A stretch of DNA of 64,000 nucleotides from Rhodosorus marinus. Its lineage: Eukaryota > Rhodophyta > Stylonematophyceae > Stylonematales > Stylonemataceae. Under the pieces are notes generated by a model, which was given only the letters and a program-made list of their open reading frames with translations, made no database searches and had not been told where the DNA came from. The position numbers and the translations under genes are program-made. Shown in pieces: positions 24,729-36,368 of this stretch. The DNA lies in NCBI GenBank assembly GCA_029953675.1, contig JAMWBK010000001.1, positions 62,001-126,000 on the forward strand, read 5' to 3'. Position 1 is the stretch's first letter. Each line of letters begins with the position of its first letter.

Positions 24729-27368
24729 TTCGTTGCATTCAAGAACAGGCCGATATTTCCTTTTAACCAAGCGCACCTAGCATGTCCTAAAACCGTTTAC
24801 TCCTAGCTGCTCTCCCTGTCCACAGAAAGACTCAGAGTGTTCCCCGCGTGACATCTGAAGAAAATATTCTTCAACTTTTCATCTTTCCATTGAGAGATAT
24901 GTACGGTTGGATGCATGTTGTGGAGGCGCACGTCTTCAGATAGAATCCCGTCATTTCGGGGTTCAGGAAGACACGTGCATGTGGAGGACCGGCGTTTCCT
25001 TGGTATTGGCAACGATGAACCGTAAGAGGCTGGATGTTCATTCAAAGTATATCGACTATCCTCCCATGATCTATATATGTACAACATCTGCATGGGACCG
25101 CCAGATATTTGCCGTGGACGTGGGGACGAAGATCTCGCGAGTACAGAATTTTACTTAGCCAATGCCGTTGCGTGGTCAATGTCGAGCACATACATGCTTG
25201 TGTATTCCCATCGCTCGCGGGAGATACGTCAGCTTGTCATGCCCCCCAATTCATGACGGCTATTATCCAAGATCGGCACTCGATGCCCTAAGGAGCCGTT
25301 GTCCGCGCATGATCGGATGAGCGGATCGACGCTCGACCGAAACTAGCTCAGCCCTTTGGTGGTTGTACACGTTCAGCTATTTTACGCACTTCTTTGCTTG
25401 CAGCATGTAGAGATTCGCATGGAAGGCGAGGTCCTGTGACAGGCCGCCTCGTGAGTTGGGCTTTAGCCAAGGCCTTAAATGTGTCACAGACGTTCCAGCG
25501 GATTCACTAGACCGCTGTCGATACGCCAATCGCCTCTTGCATACCTACTGCTTAGGTATGCTGTCAAAGCGGACCGGCTTACGTATCAGGAGGACTCATT
25601 TTCCTGCCTCTTTGTCGCCCTTATACAGTTAGTCGTTGCCAACCTTCCGGTGTGCTTGGAAGACTCTGCTGGAGCATTTTTCAAGCGGTCATTTAAATTG
25701 TAGATGTCTGCACTGAACAGGATGTTACTGAATCACATCCAACGCTGCAGCCATCCAAGACAGCATCTACAGTATCTGTAGTCTCAACTATCAGTCGAAT
25801 GCTCTTGAGCCCTGCTGGCTGGCGCTTTTGGCGAGGCTCAAGTCTAGTGACAGCATACGATTTCACGCGAAAGACTAGAGTAGCGTGTGGAGAGTTCCAC
25901 TGGCTAGCGTCACTGCCTGTAGCCCGCCCGATCGTTTATCACGGGAGACAGCATCCTCATCGCGGACGGGCTCGTTGCAAGAACCTGCTAGCTAGAAGTG
26001 TCAATTCCTACTTGCCGTCAACATAATTTAGAGGATATCGTTCTTAAATTTTTTACTACCCAGTCAAATCAGAAAGACCTGTCAATCAGCTGCCTAAATA
26101 TTGCTCTAAACGAATCGTTCAAACTCTAAACCGAGAAGACACGTGGAAGAACATCGCTATTCCATATGCCTTGAATAGATTTATTTCTGGAGTGGGATTA
26201 ACCATGTCTGTTTAGCTTTGTCCGTCCATCACACTTGACGTGGTCGGAAGCTTCCCCTTATTCCCCCAATCCGTGGAGATGAGATTCACAGCTGTGAATT
26301 TTAAATTTCTATATTGAATATTACACCCAGATATGGATTTGCTGTTTTGGGCAATTCGAATCGAGGATTAGTAAGCGAGCATTGATGACGACTGTACCCG
26401 CGTTTCGGAGTCCTATCAGATGAATCGGAAGACGTGGATCTACCAATAGAAAGCAACCGATAAGACTGAAGCAATCATTTCGTAGTTGAAATATTAAAAT
26501 AAAAGAGTATATTCAATCAATCGATGCACAGATGCCTCAATCGGGTGAGGGCATGTGTTCGATACTTGTGTGGCGTGATGTAAGAGGGTTGTGGGGGGGT
26601 GCTGTGGGACAGGAAACGGAAACTTTCTCTGATCAGAATGCTAATGGTGGTGACATTTTACTGTATTATCGATAACAGAAGTGTCTATCAAGTATGATAT
26701 TGAATTAATTATTAAAAAGCTCCACAACGCCCAACCAAAATATGAATAAACCAATAGGATGAGGAAGAATAACGTATTCTGGGAACTGGGTTCTGTCACC
26801 CCCCCTCCTCCAACAATGCTCAGAAGACGTTGCGTGCGGGGTTTTTTGGGACTCATAGCGATGGATCAAAACTTTGTATCTCTGAACAAGGAAACATGAG
26901 CTTGAAATCCCGAAGAAACAATAGCATACGGTGAGATGCACAATTCGTTTACTATATCGTAGGTCGTAATTTTTTGATATTTTTGTGGGTACGCTTTGAG
27001 TGAGACTCTTGTGCTGGCCGTTTCTTTGACCATTAGACGCCGCAGTCTTTTTTTTTTTTTTTTTAGGAACAGCTCTCTGGAGCTGGGGATGGGGGTCGTC
27101 TGCCTACCGTATATATATATAAATACCCATAATACCCATTGACAGCATAGTTGATTATTTTGACCAAACAGTTAGGTGTCTCTTTGGTATATTAACCTTG
27201 TTTGGTAGTGTCAACGTTCTCTTGGCAATCCGTTAACGAGGAGGTGGCTGTAGAGACTAGGAAGTTGACCGGTTGAAGGCTGTTTTCGAACGTATATATA
27301 TGTTCTTGGCTATCTTTAGAAGGGCTTGTTGCTGCTTGTGTTTCTAGTTCAAAAATTTTAGAGGAAAA
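24729..27368. other. Intergenic, mostly without recognised genes
   Basis: About 2.6 kb upstream of V-ATPase c. A small minus-strand frame at 26641-26856 (71 residues, one hydrophobic segment around LFFLILLVYSYFGWALWSFL) could be a small membrane protein, but I do not recognise it. A run of 17 T lies at 27048-27064. Confidence 0.4.
27293..27302 (+). promoter_or_regulatory. Possible TATA element of the V-ATPase c gene
   Basis: CGTATATATATG about 70 bp before the start codon; a second, longer TATATATATATAAA run lies at about 27111-27123. Position is plausible for a core promoter but no transcript start is known. Confidence 0.35.
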
Positions 27369-28091
27369 ATGTCTTGTCCACCGGCAGCTTCATTTTTTGG
27401 TTTCATGGGAGCGACTGCGGCGGTGGTCTTCTCCAACTTGGGCGCCGCGTATGGAACTGCAAAGTCTGGAGTTGGAGTTGCGTCGATGGGTGTGATGAGA
27501 CCTGAGCTGGTGATGAGATCGATCATCCCGGTTGTTATGGCTGGTGTTCTCGGTATCTACGGTTTGATTGTGGCGGTCATTCTGGTTGGTCAAGTGACCG
27601 AGGGGGGTGAGTCGATCTTGATCGGGAAGCACTGACCTGCTGCTTCGTTCTGTTGTATCCTGTGAAGATGGGGTTTATCTTAGTGAACTAAACGTCGCGT
27701 TGCGGATGCAACTTTCCACGTGTATAGATTATCCCTATTTCTCGGGCTTTGCACATCTCGCATCAGGACTTTCCAACGGACTTTCAGGACTTGCCGCAGG
27801 TATTTGTATCGGAATCGTCGGTGACGCTGGAGTCAGGGCCACGGCACAGCAGCCGAAGCTTTTTGTCGGTAAGTGCTGTGGGCGGTGAAGGGCAGTGACT
27901 GTATCGATGACTGGGACAACAATGCGGTCCCTACACTAACTCTCATTGGGAGCAGAATCCTTACCTTCTTTGTTTCCTGTCTTCGCGTCCATGCAGGTGT
28001 TATCCTGATTCTTATCTTCGCGGAAGCGCTTGCCTTGTACGGTCTCATTGTCGCCCTCATTCTCGCCGGAAAGAACGGTACAACGTGTTAG
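27369..28091 (+). CDS. V-type H+-ATPase 16-kDa proteolipid, subunit c, three exons
   Basis: Exons 27369-27606, 27728-27868, 27997-28091, with donors GTGAGT and GTAAGT and acceptors GTATAG and TGCAG; both introns split a Gly or Asp codon in phase 1. Product 157 residues. It has the duplicated two-hairpin architecture: [26 protein letters not shown], then [14 protein letters not shown] and [14 protein letters not shown]; second half [38 protein letters not shown], and [14 protein letters not shown]. Glu136 in the last helix is the proton-carrying residue (Glu137 in yeast Vma3). It forms the membrane rotor ring of the pump that acidifies vacuole and endomembranes. Exon 2 begins [10 protein letters not shown], which confirms the join. 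Confidence 0.96.
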
Positions 28092-28537
28092 AACCTTTCG
28101 TAGCTAGTTTTCACGTGCCGTTTCAGGCCAGGTAAATTTGTGCTTGGAATACACGCAGAAAAAACCGAAAAGAAGAGAATATTGCACAACCCCAAAAAAC
28201 CCTGGATCCGCTCCACGAGGAGAACCTCACATTTTCATCGATGTTGATCACCGTCTTTCAATTCCACCAGTAATGAGGGAATGACAAATCCACAGCACTT
28301 TGCTCACGATCTGCAGAGAACACCTTGTTTTCCGTCCACCAAGGTGGGAAGGAAACAGTATATCGCTGGCACGTTAGCGCATCCGCAAGAGACCGTGAAT
28401 GGCTAGTTCTGATTCACAACGGAAGTAGCCCTTTAATCTCCTCTGTCGGTCTTGTTGGGAGGTGGATGAGAAGAGCCGATCCTGAAGAGATGGAATCCAT
28501 GCGATGATAGACGTACTTGCCTGAAAAGCGAAGCACA
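28092..28537. other. Intergenic, V-ATPase c to DNMT2
   Basis: About 450 bp between two genes in the same direction. No gene or clear regulatory motif seen. Confidence 0.5.
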
Positions 28538-29828
28538 ATGCCGGTACTGACTGTGTTGGAGTTTTTCCATGGGATCGGTGGCCTGCGTGCGGGTCTCGAG
28601 AAGGCAGAGCAAGTACACTCAAACGAATCTGGGCCTAGATCTTCCATACCTCGAGACTTGCTAATCATCGATCACGAACATGTCTTTCTCCTCAATTTTT
28701 CCAGGAAATCGCGCTACCAGTTGTTACGGAAGTCACCGCAGCGTTCGACATAAGCTCGATCTGCGCAGATACGTACAACCACAATTTCGAGCCTGGAAAG
28801 TATGCGGCTTTGAAAACGGAACGCTTCATTTCAGAAGACGTCGAAGGTGTTTTATTCTAATCCTCGCATTCCAACGCTTGTACACCAGAAGGACTTTCAC
28901 AAGAGACGTAAAATCACTACCAGACAGCTTCTTCATCGAGAACCGCTCAGATCTTTGGACGATGTCACCTCCTTGCCAGCCGTACACCAAGCGAGGAAAG
29001 GAACTGGACGCAGCTGACCCCCGAGCAGCTGGCTTGAAGCGGTTAACGAATGTTCTGCGAACATGCCCATCTGCCGCGCTTCCGTTTGGCATTCTCTTGG
29101 AGAATGTCCCAGGTTTCGAGTCTTCTCACTCACTCAGTGAACTACAAGACAGCTTGAGAATCCGCGGGTTCTCGTTCGTGAAGCATGAGCTCTGTCCTAC
29201 CCAGTTTGAGATACCGAACAAAAGAAAAAGGTTCTACCTTGTCGCAGTCAAGTCGACGAAGTCTAACATACTTGGAACAGCCCGCGACCCCCCAGGAGGA
29301 CACACGGAGCGTCGCCTCGAAGAATTTTTGTTCGGAGATCCTGAGAGAGACTATTATGAGGAGGAGTACAAACTCCCTGCTCATTACCTCCGGTATCAAG
29401 CTGCTCTGGATGTTGTCACCCAGTCTAGTACGGAGTCCGATTGCTTTACTGGTGCGTACGGGAGGTGAGCATGAGACACTTGATGAGCAAACAGTGCATT
29501 GGATGAAGGATGATAACTTGTCCGATCGGATCCGAAAAGATAACTTGCTTAGCGGAAAACGTCCTGAGATTATGTTACGGCACATTTGCCTTCCAGGTAT
29601 GCGAAGGGAAGCGGAAGCGTGTTGAGCTGCGGAAGCCATGGCATGAGGTTGTTTTCATCGAAGGAGATCACTCGACTACACGACTTTCCAGAGCTCTTCG
29701 AGTACCCGCAGCACGTCAGCGAGTTAAAGAGGTACCAGCTTGTAGGAAACAGCGTCAATGTCAGGGTTGTCGCCGCGCTTAGCAAGGACTTGCTCTACGC
29801 CGCGGCTCAAGCTTCGCAGAGTTCATGA
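28538..29828 (+). CDS. TRDMT1: tRNA (cytosine38-C5)-methyltransferase DNMT2, four exons
   Basis: Exons 28538-28612, 28705-28799, 28889-29464, 29597-29828; total 978 nt, 325 residues. Motif I: VLEFFHGIGGLRAGLE at the N-terminus; exon 2 contributes VTAAFDISSICADTYNHNF (cofactor-binding Asp). Motif IV SPPCQPYTKRG carries the catalytic Cys86. Motif VI is LLENVPGFES (Glu128, Asn129, Val130). The DNMT2 signature CFT lies at 242-244, and exon 4 gives GNSVNVRVVAAL (motif X). The joins at GTATGC (28800) and GTGAGC (29465) are required to keep frame; a longer exon 2 is interrupted by a stop. DNMT2 methylates C38 of tRNA-Asp and a few others. All catalytic motifs are intact. The size suits a DNMT2 rather than a DNMT1/3 enzyme. 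Confidence 0.94.
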
Positions 29829-30200
29829 CGAGATTCGAAGAGCTGCAGAATCCTAGGACAAAGGGGACAGATCTCGAGAACGCTGAGGGCCTCCTGGCTC
29901 AGAGCAAGCGAGCAATTAGTTTCCAGCTGAATTGATACGATCCCTTCCCAGGAATGGATCATGTGATTCGTCACAAGCGCTGACTTAGTCTGCGAAATGC
30001 AAAAATTAATGCGCCGCTTGCGTACTGCCGTTCATACCATTGAGCCAGCTTTTTGGGTTGAATCGTACGCCGCCCTTTCGCGCTCGTCGTCAACTGGAGC
30101 CTTTACGCTTAGTTTGCGAAGGAACGCCCGCTTCGTTTTCAACGGAGAGAGAAGGGAAGGGCTGGCGATTAAACAGAAAACTGCAGGACGCCCTTTTTAT
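29829..30200. other. Short intergenic, DNMT2 to BRCT protein (convergent)
   Basis: About 370 bp holding the 3' ends of two convergent genes. No further feature seen. Confidence 0.5.
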
Positions 30201-31827
30201 CTACGGTTGGAACTCGGTATGCCTATGTGGCGGGACAATATAATTACAAACTAGGCATTCAACGATCCAGTCCCAGGTGACCGGGATCATCTGACCTCGG
30301 TTGACGAATTTTCGTAAATGCATCGGCGGTGTTCTGTCCGTGGCGAGGTACATAGGGTCGTCCGCCGTGCAGACGAGTGAAGGTCTACTTAATACATGGG
30401 CCCCAGCTATGAACAGGATGCTCTCTGTTCTATTGCGTGCTGCCAGTGTCTTCATCTGAACAAGGAAGCACATCCTCGCGAATACCCGATCAGTGGGTGG
30501 GGTTGCCGTAGGAAACAATGAGCTGGTTGTGGTGAAGGATTTCGGAGCCTTCTCTGTCTTTGCGGTTCCTGGAGAGATGTGGTAGCTGGTGGGTTGTCGA
30601 AACAAGTACGGCTTAGACCTCAAAAATACAGCCGAGACCCGATCCATACCCGGCAACTTACCTCTTCGTACTGACCACGCTCCTCTGCTCTGCACAGGCT
30701 GCAACCCAGGCCATACTCAGAATAGGCAGTCGCGCGGCAAGAGCGTGCAGAAATTTCTCGGTTCTTGATGGGGACTCTGCGATTAAAACTACCGCCACCC
30801 CGCCATCCTCGATGGCCTCTACAAAGTCTCCTACATTCTCAAGTATCATGCCTCCCAGCCGAGCAACCTCCTCATGTAGATATCCTTTCGAAGCTTTCCT
30901 TGCAAGGCTGTCCTTGTTCAGAGTCATCCCAAACCTGATCCCATTAAATACACGTCCCTCACTTTCCTCACCCTCCATTCGGACTTTCTTCGTTCGCCGC
31001 CTACCTGTCCGCGCACCAACCCATCCCGTCAATCCGGATGGGGGGCGTGCACCCTTCTTCGAAAGCTCAAGCTGAGCATTTCTAAGCTCCATGACCTTAT
31101 TTGATGGCATCAGAGTCTCGTCAGCTTGCTCTACTCTGCCACTCCGCGTCCTCTTTCGGCGTACGAGTCGAGTCTCCTTTTGATGGATTTCAGTAGCGTG
31201 CAAGGTTCCTGCGACTTGCTTGCCGTTTTCCGTTTGGGAAACGACTAGATCTGATGCTGTCTGTGCGTCGAAGGTATCAGACTCCTTTGCCGTTTCCATC
31301 ACTAGTATCTCATCCTGCGTTTGAGTTTTGATTTCGACTTGATATTTCGCCGCAGCAGCCGTTGCCTTGTGGTCCTGCTTTGGTTCTTCTTTGATGGTCT
31401 GCTGGACTTGGATTGTGGAGTTGACTGACTGTGGAGGCTGTATTTGGCTCTCATAATTCGCTTCAGATGCTGTCATTCCGGTTGCCGCAAAGTCCGGAGC
31501 AGTTCCTTCCGTTTCTGCCAGGACAGGGTTCGGGCCCTCACCCCTGCAATCATCCGTCAAACCGGTGTCCGTGTCCTCCACCACAGTATCAACCAGCTTC
31601 CTACTCACACGATCAGCTACTTTTACTTGCTTGGAATTTGACCCTCTTTGGCTACCCATCTCGGCCACCGCAGCCGTACTAATTTCTACCTGCACAATAT
31701 CCGCAACGTTCGTTGACAATGTCAACCTCGCAGACGGGATCGGTAAACTACTCGGCACCACATCATCAGCTGAGATACCACTGCCAGTCTCTTTAGGACT
31801 TGGGGTCCCCTCAACTTCTTCCGACAT
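30201..31827 (-). CDS. Tandem-BRCT protein, 53BP1/Crb2-like C-terminus, two exons
   Basis: Exons 30662-31827 and 30201-30618 (donor GTAAGT, acceptor TTTTTGAG, phase 2), 527 residues from MSEEVEGT. Residues 1-280 are disordered, rich in Ser/Thr/Glu/Gln, and contain several S/T-Q pairs of the sort phosphorylated by ATM/ATR-type kinases. A basic patch (RLVRRKRTRSGR and TGRRRTKKVR) follows. BRCT 1 starts RVFNGIRFGMTL and ends LPILSMAWVAACAEQ, with the conserved W. BRCT 2 lies in exon 2 and ends MIPVTWDWIVECLVCNYIV, which recalls the VVSQEWVIQCL of 53BP1. The layout suggests a DNA-damage checkpoint mediator in the nucleus. No Tudor domain is evident. The assignment to the 53BP1 branch rather than another BRCT family is inference. 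Confidence 0.8.
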
Positions 31828-32311
31828 CGAGTCTTCCACTCCAGTGCATCTTCTTCAAACCCGCACTTTCGCGTCAACCACGTTGGGCAGCAATGTGCAA
31901 ACCTCCAACGCTGTGCCGTCAATACAAATTCTACTCCGGTGGCAAGCGCTTAGAATAGAGCCATCACTCGTTTCGCTGCACCTTGGCCGGCTTAGAAGCC
32001 CATAATCAATGTTCACTGAAGCTGCCTTTGACGAACGCGCTCAACGATGAAAACTCTGCTGCTCCCAAGCCAAGAGCTGGAGGACAACCTTTACCACGGC
32101 TCGCGTGGCTGAGCATGGAGTCCGATTGAGTTGGAGGTAGAGGAATAGACTTTGCATTGCAACAAGAAATAGGTACAGGAAAGCTTGTTGGTAAAGTCAG
32201 GGTTGTCGTTCATGTGTGAGCTCTAGTGCTTCGACTCAATTTGTTCATTGAGTACGATCGAAGTCTGTGCTAAAACAACTGCCTGAGCAGTTACTCAGAA
32301 TCATTGCCACC
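31828..32311. other. Intergenic, no gene recognised
   Basis: About 480 bp upstream of the BRCT gene, presumably its promoter. No motif picked out. Confidence 0.45.
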
Positions 32312-32796
32312 ATGTGGCTGAGAGTCATGAGCAGACAGAATTGGAATAATTCGCTCGATAAATTGGCCAACGACGTGCAGCTTATTAGCTATGCCGCACT
32401 GACCAAAACCTCCCGACGAAGTGGCTAGAGCACCGCGTCTATCCACCGCACGCCGGCACTGGCAAAGCCAGAGCAGCCTCCAGAAAGAGCAGCAAAGAAG
32501 GACAAGTCGGATCCCGGTAGGATTTCGGAAATGCCAGTATACGATAGAGATACCCCTCACTCCGACCAACAGACAACTCTTCGAATCAATGGTATCTTCT
32601 GGTCAGAAGAGTCCTTGTTCAGAGCGTAGATACTCGCAGTGGACAAATCCACCGGAGGTCGGAGATTACGGGCATCCATAAGATGATCTTCATCGTCGTG
32701 AAATCTGTGATGAAGTCGAGAAGCTACCTTTGAGTAGCGACAAACAACCCGAAGCGAAAATGATTGCATACATGCTTAATGACTAACATCAAGAAA
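32312..32796 (+). CDS. Candidate small gene, structure unresolved
   Basis: An ATG in a strong context (GCCACCATGTGG, 32312) opens a 38-codon frame reading MWLRVMSRQNWNNSLDKL and ending at TAG. Protein-like sequence continues in the same frame (PALAKPEQPPERAAKKDKSD, NGIFWSEESLF) and in a second one (PPEVGDYGHP, stop, then LHRREICDEVEKLPLS), ending at 32796. Either one or more short introns join these pieces, or this is a pseudogene with stops and shifts. A donor GTATCT at 32593 and several AG sites are available, but I could not settle a single model. I do not recognise the family. Confidence 0.25.
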
Positions 32797-35715
32797 ATGA
32801 TTGATGAAAATAGATTGAACTTAAGCAAAAATGATTAGATTTTGTGGTTTTTCAATTGGCCGTGATCGAGCAGAACTGCTCAGCTTGTCTCCAGCTACCA
32901 TTTGAATACGGATGCGCGAAATGCGAGAAAGACGAGTGGTGGTCCAGGACTCCTGTTTCCCACTCTGTTCCTTGTTCGTTCATGCTTTTCTTCAGAGTTT
33001 CGGCTATGTTCCTTGTGCGCGAGTAGGTTGATGTTTGAGAGTTGTGGTTGGAACTTTCTACAGAACGGACTTTTGTTTCTTTGATGGCCCTGAGAGGCAC
33101 GCGTTCATTCAAAAATACCGGCACGATGGTCGATTTGGAAGCCAAGCCTTCGAAGTTGCTTGGGCTGTGCTATCGGGTCCATACATTCTGAAACTCGCAC
33201 CTCCAACAATACTGAAATGGAGAACGCAGTTCGAATTCAGTTCTTCTATGCAAACCCCAGAACAAACACGTTGGTCGTCCGGTTGGAAATGTCTTGCTCA
33301 TCCGGGCCGATCGTCTCCGCCAAATCTTGTAACGTCATCGCAAAGTGTGCTGTCGACTTATTTTCAGGATCCTCCACGCACGTACAAAAAGCATTCCCCA
33401 CTGAATTACAACTCGGCCATCCTGGAGCACTACCATGAAATTTCGCAACGATGTGGAACCTGCAAAATCCGGGACATCTCCACTGGATTTTACGTTGCAG
33501 CAACATACAGACCACCAGCGCTCCGCTAAATTGTCAAGGGGAACGGTGCGAGAGAAAACATGCCGCCACACCAAGGTCGTTGAATAACCGAACTGATCGA
33601 AATTCAGCGTTTCCCGGTAAAACAACAGTTACACTTATCTTTTTGCTTCAATTTCGACTTTTTCGAATTTAGTGTTGGAATGTGTTAGCAGTGGCTGGGT
33701 TAGACTTGCGTACGGTTCGGCTACACTGTTGGGGTTACGCAGCCCCAGGGCTTGAGGTAGCAGCAGTAAACAAAATCTGATAGTCAAAACCCCGTCTCAA
33801 TCAACGTCGGATTTTGCTTCTCCAATCCTCCAGTCAGCATCATAGAAAAAACAGCGACCATGGTTTCACTATGGATCCATACAAAACCCCTGGTTCGCAG
33901 TCGATTGGGGAAACGTTTCTGAATGAACAGGGAACAACGTTCTCGAGTCACAGCCGACTCGGTTCAACAGCTTTCCAACGCAAAACTTTTGTTCTCCGGC
34001 TTGAAGTTGGCCGGGTTGGAAGGCGTTCGTTGCTTTGCGCGGATTTAAGTTGTTGCCCAAGCCACGTAGTATAACTTGAATACGAGCTAAGAAAACGTTC
34101 TTACCCGTTGGTTTGTGCTAACGCTGTGAGATTTGGAAGTTGAGAAATTTGTTTAACAACGTTCCGCTCTCTTCATAAAAACGTCTTGGCAAAACTGCTT
34201 TTCCTATGTTGCTAAACACCACGTAGGAACCCATAACGTGTCCTGCTCTGCTATCGGCGGGGGCTGGGGCAGTTCCGTTCGAGACATGATTCCTACCCCA
34301 ATCGCCAGCTGACCCCATATTTACCTCCATAAACGGGGTGGTCCTAGGACTGTATATATGGAGGATGCATACTCAGGTCAACAAAAAAATTCGAATGTGG
34401 ATCGAACCTCAGACTGCGGGGGACTCAATTTTTTCTCGGTGTCTGGAACTGATGATTTGGAGAGTGCTTCGCAACCACTTTCAATTTTCAACACGATTTT
34501 TTTGGTAGGCAATTGATCTGACGAGCTGGGTCGGTGTCAACAAATTCCTCCCTCACACGCTCCCCACCAAATTTCTTCATTTCCGACATGAATATCAAGC
34601 ACAGGGTCATGTGTAGTTGTCGAATCATAAACCCACAAGAGACAACTTAAAAATACAACCAAAATGAGTTAGGGACATATGTACGGAATCATTCCTCCAG
34701 AGCATAATCTATATCGCGACAGGTCAATAAAAAAGAATTTTCAGACAATCCTTGGTATATTTTTGCGAATATCCCAAATTAAGATATATTTTTCTAGATC
34801 AGCGTCTTAACTTATCGTCCTTTTTCTCATCCAGTTCCATTTCGCAACCGCCCTCTGGGCTTTTTGTACTGGTTTTGTTCTTTGGAAATAATATCAGTTT
34901 TTTGATCGCTTGTCTACGGTGAAGAATAAATTGTATTCTATTTAAGGTCAGGAACGACCTTCACCTCCGGAAAGGGGAAAAACAAACTCCAATCATCAAT
35001 TTAAGGAAGACACTAATTTACTCTAAATCATGAATAAATGAAGATTCCTTGAACCCCTTGAACCCGAGACAAAAAGACCCAACCGCAGTTTTTGATAAAA
35101 TTAAGTGGTTCATGATTTGGATCAAGCCAATAGTAGACGAGTAGCCAGCCCGCTCAACCACCCCTGAATTCTTTTCCATAAGTCGAAGTTGACGAAGGGA
35201 ACCGAAAAATCATCTGTAAAATGTTACGATCAATGTGATACTTCAAACTGAAGCTAAAAACGTCTGGTTCTCCATGGCCTCAATGATTTACGCGATAGAC
35301 AGTCGACGTTGGGGCTTATGGTAAATATTGCTGGGCCCAAATCGACGGAAAGCTGCATTGGTCTCCAAGAGCCTTTTGTAACTAGCGAAATCAGTTAATT
35401 CTAGACGGCAATCAATTTCATAGGGGGGTTTTTTTTTTATTGCTCTATTCCAAAAAGCTCGCAGAACACCGTATGCCATTCAAAAACAGAAACCTTCACC
35501 CCCCAGTGAGTGGTGTCCATGAACATACCGCTCGCAGGTCAACCCTGGCTAGTCTGAGGGTGCAGGAAGCAAGATATTTTGATACTCCCGGAGAAGAGAA
35601 AGCAACACCGAACGTGTTTTTCATGTTTGGTGAAAAAAAGAACAGTTTAACACCAGCTTAGTTACGGCTTAAAATTAACCCCCTTTGGAAACAACCAATC
35701 ATCGTCGATGGAAAA
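32797..35715. other. Intergenic, no gene recognised
   Basis: About 2.9 kb. Frames on both strands are open together across 33.0-33.6 kb, but none has a recognisable domain. One plus-strand frame (33217-33438) starts MENAVRIQFFYANPRTNT and has a strand-rich look, so a decayed gene is possible. 34.4-35.4 kb is AT-rich. Confidence 0.4.
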
Positions 35716-36368
35716 TTAGTTGGTTACCCATGGATCTGAGCAAACCCTTCGTGTTCGACGGAAAATATTTTCGTTTTTCCGTTCTGCTCTCGAATTCATC
35801 CAGAAAGACACTACCCAATGAGAATCGCAAGTTCGGGTTTGAAGTCTTCTGTTCATCGATCTACTATCATAATCGTTGATACCAAGGACAAGTATTATCC
35901 CTTTTCTCTGATCGCTTGCACAGTTCCTATACTCCCCCCCTCTCCCTCGCGCCCCCCCCACCCCGTCCAACCCGCCGCCGTGAAATGCCGCACAGAAAAA
36001 ACAAAGGCGAGAGACTCCAAGGACTTGGACTCCCGCCCCCTCCGCTTCTCCCGGATTCATGTTATCATAGATTCCAATTTTTCCACCAGTTCCACTTGGG
36101 TACTGCTTGTCAGTTTGAACTCCTCGAGCCCTCCCCTTGCGAGCACTGGACTTCGTGAGGAAATCCTCCAAGCCCGAGAAACCGCTGGCATTTGGTGCAA
36201 GATCGGAATTCTCCACGGCTGACCCAGCGGTGCGGAGAGGAATTGACAAATTCTGCAGCTTGGATCCGAATTAGCAAGCTAGGGAATCGGTGGCTCAGAA
36301 CCCTGCCCTAAGTCACCAATCCCACAGCATACACTGTTCGACACCCCAGAGGTTGCGGAAGTGGCCAT
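35716..36368 (-). CDS. Putative two-exon protein of unknown function
   Basis: Exon 1 at 36333-36368 encodes MATSATSGVSNS. A GTATGC donor follows and an 80-bp intron with a good branch-point-like GCTAATTC and acceptor AGCTGCAG leads to exon 2 at 36252, phase 0. Exon 2 reads LSIPLRTAGSAVENSDLAP, SGFSGLEDFLTKSSARKGRA and GGKIGIYDNMNPGEAEG before a lower-quality stretch that runs to a stop at 35716 (190 residues in all). The first 90 residues look like real protein and the intron matches others in the window. The tail passes through C-rich homopolymers (35933-35963) and may not be coding, so the 3' end is uncertain. No family recognised. Confidence 0.4.

Noticed and set aside
28680-28888. 5' extension of the main DNMT2 exon as a separate coding start
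   Set aside because: It would lose motif I; the spliced model with two upstream exons restores all DNMT2 motifs in frame.
33035-33529. 164-codon plus-strand frame
   Set aside because: Three other frames are open over the same bases and none resembles a known protein; evidence is too weak for a call.
34380-34410. T-loop-like GGTTCGATCC on the minus strand considered as a tRNA
   Set aside because: The bases flanking the loop do not pair into a T-stem and no acceptor or anticodon stem could be found.
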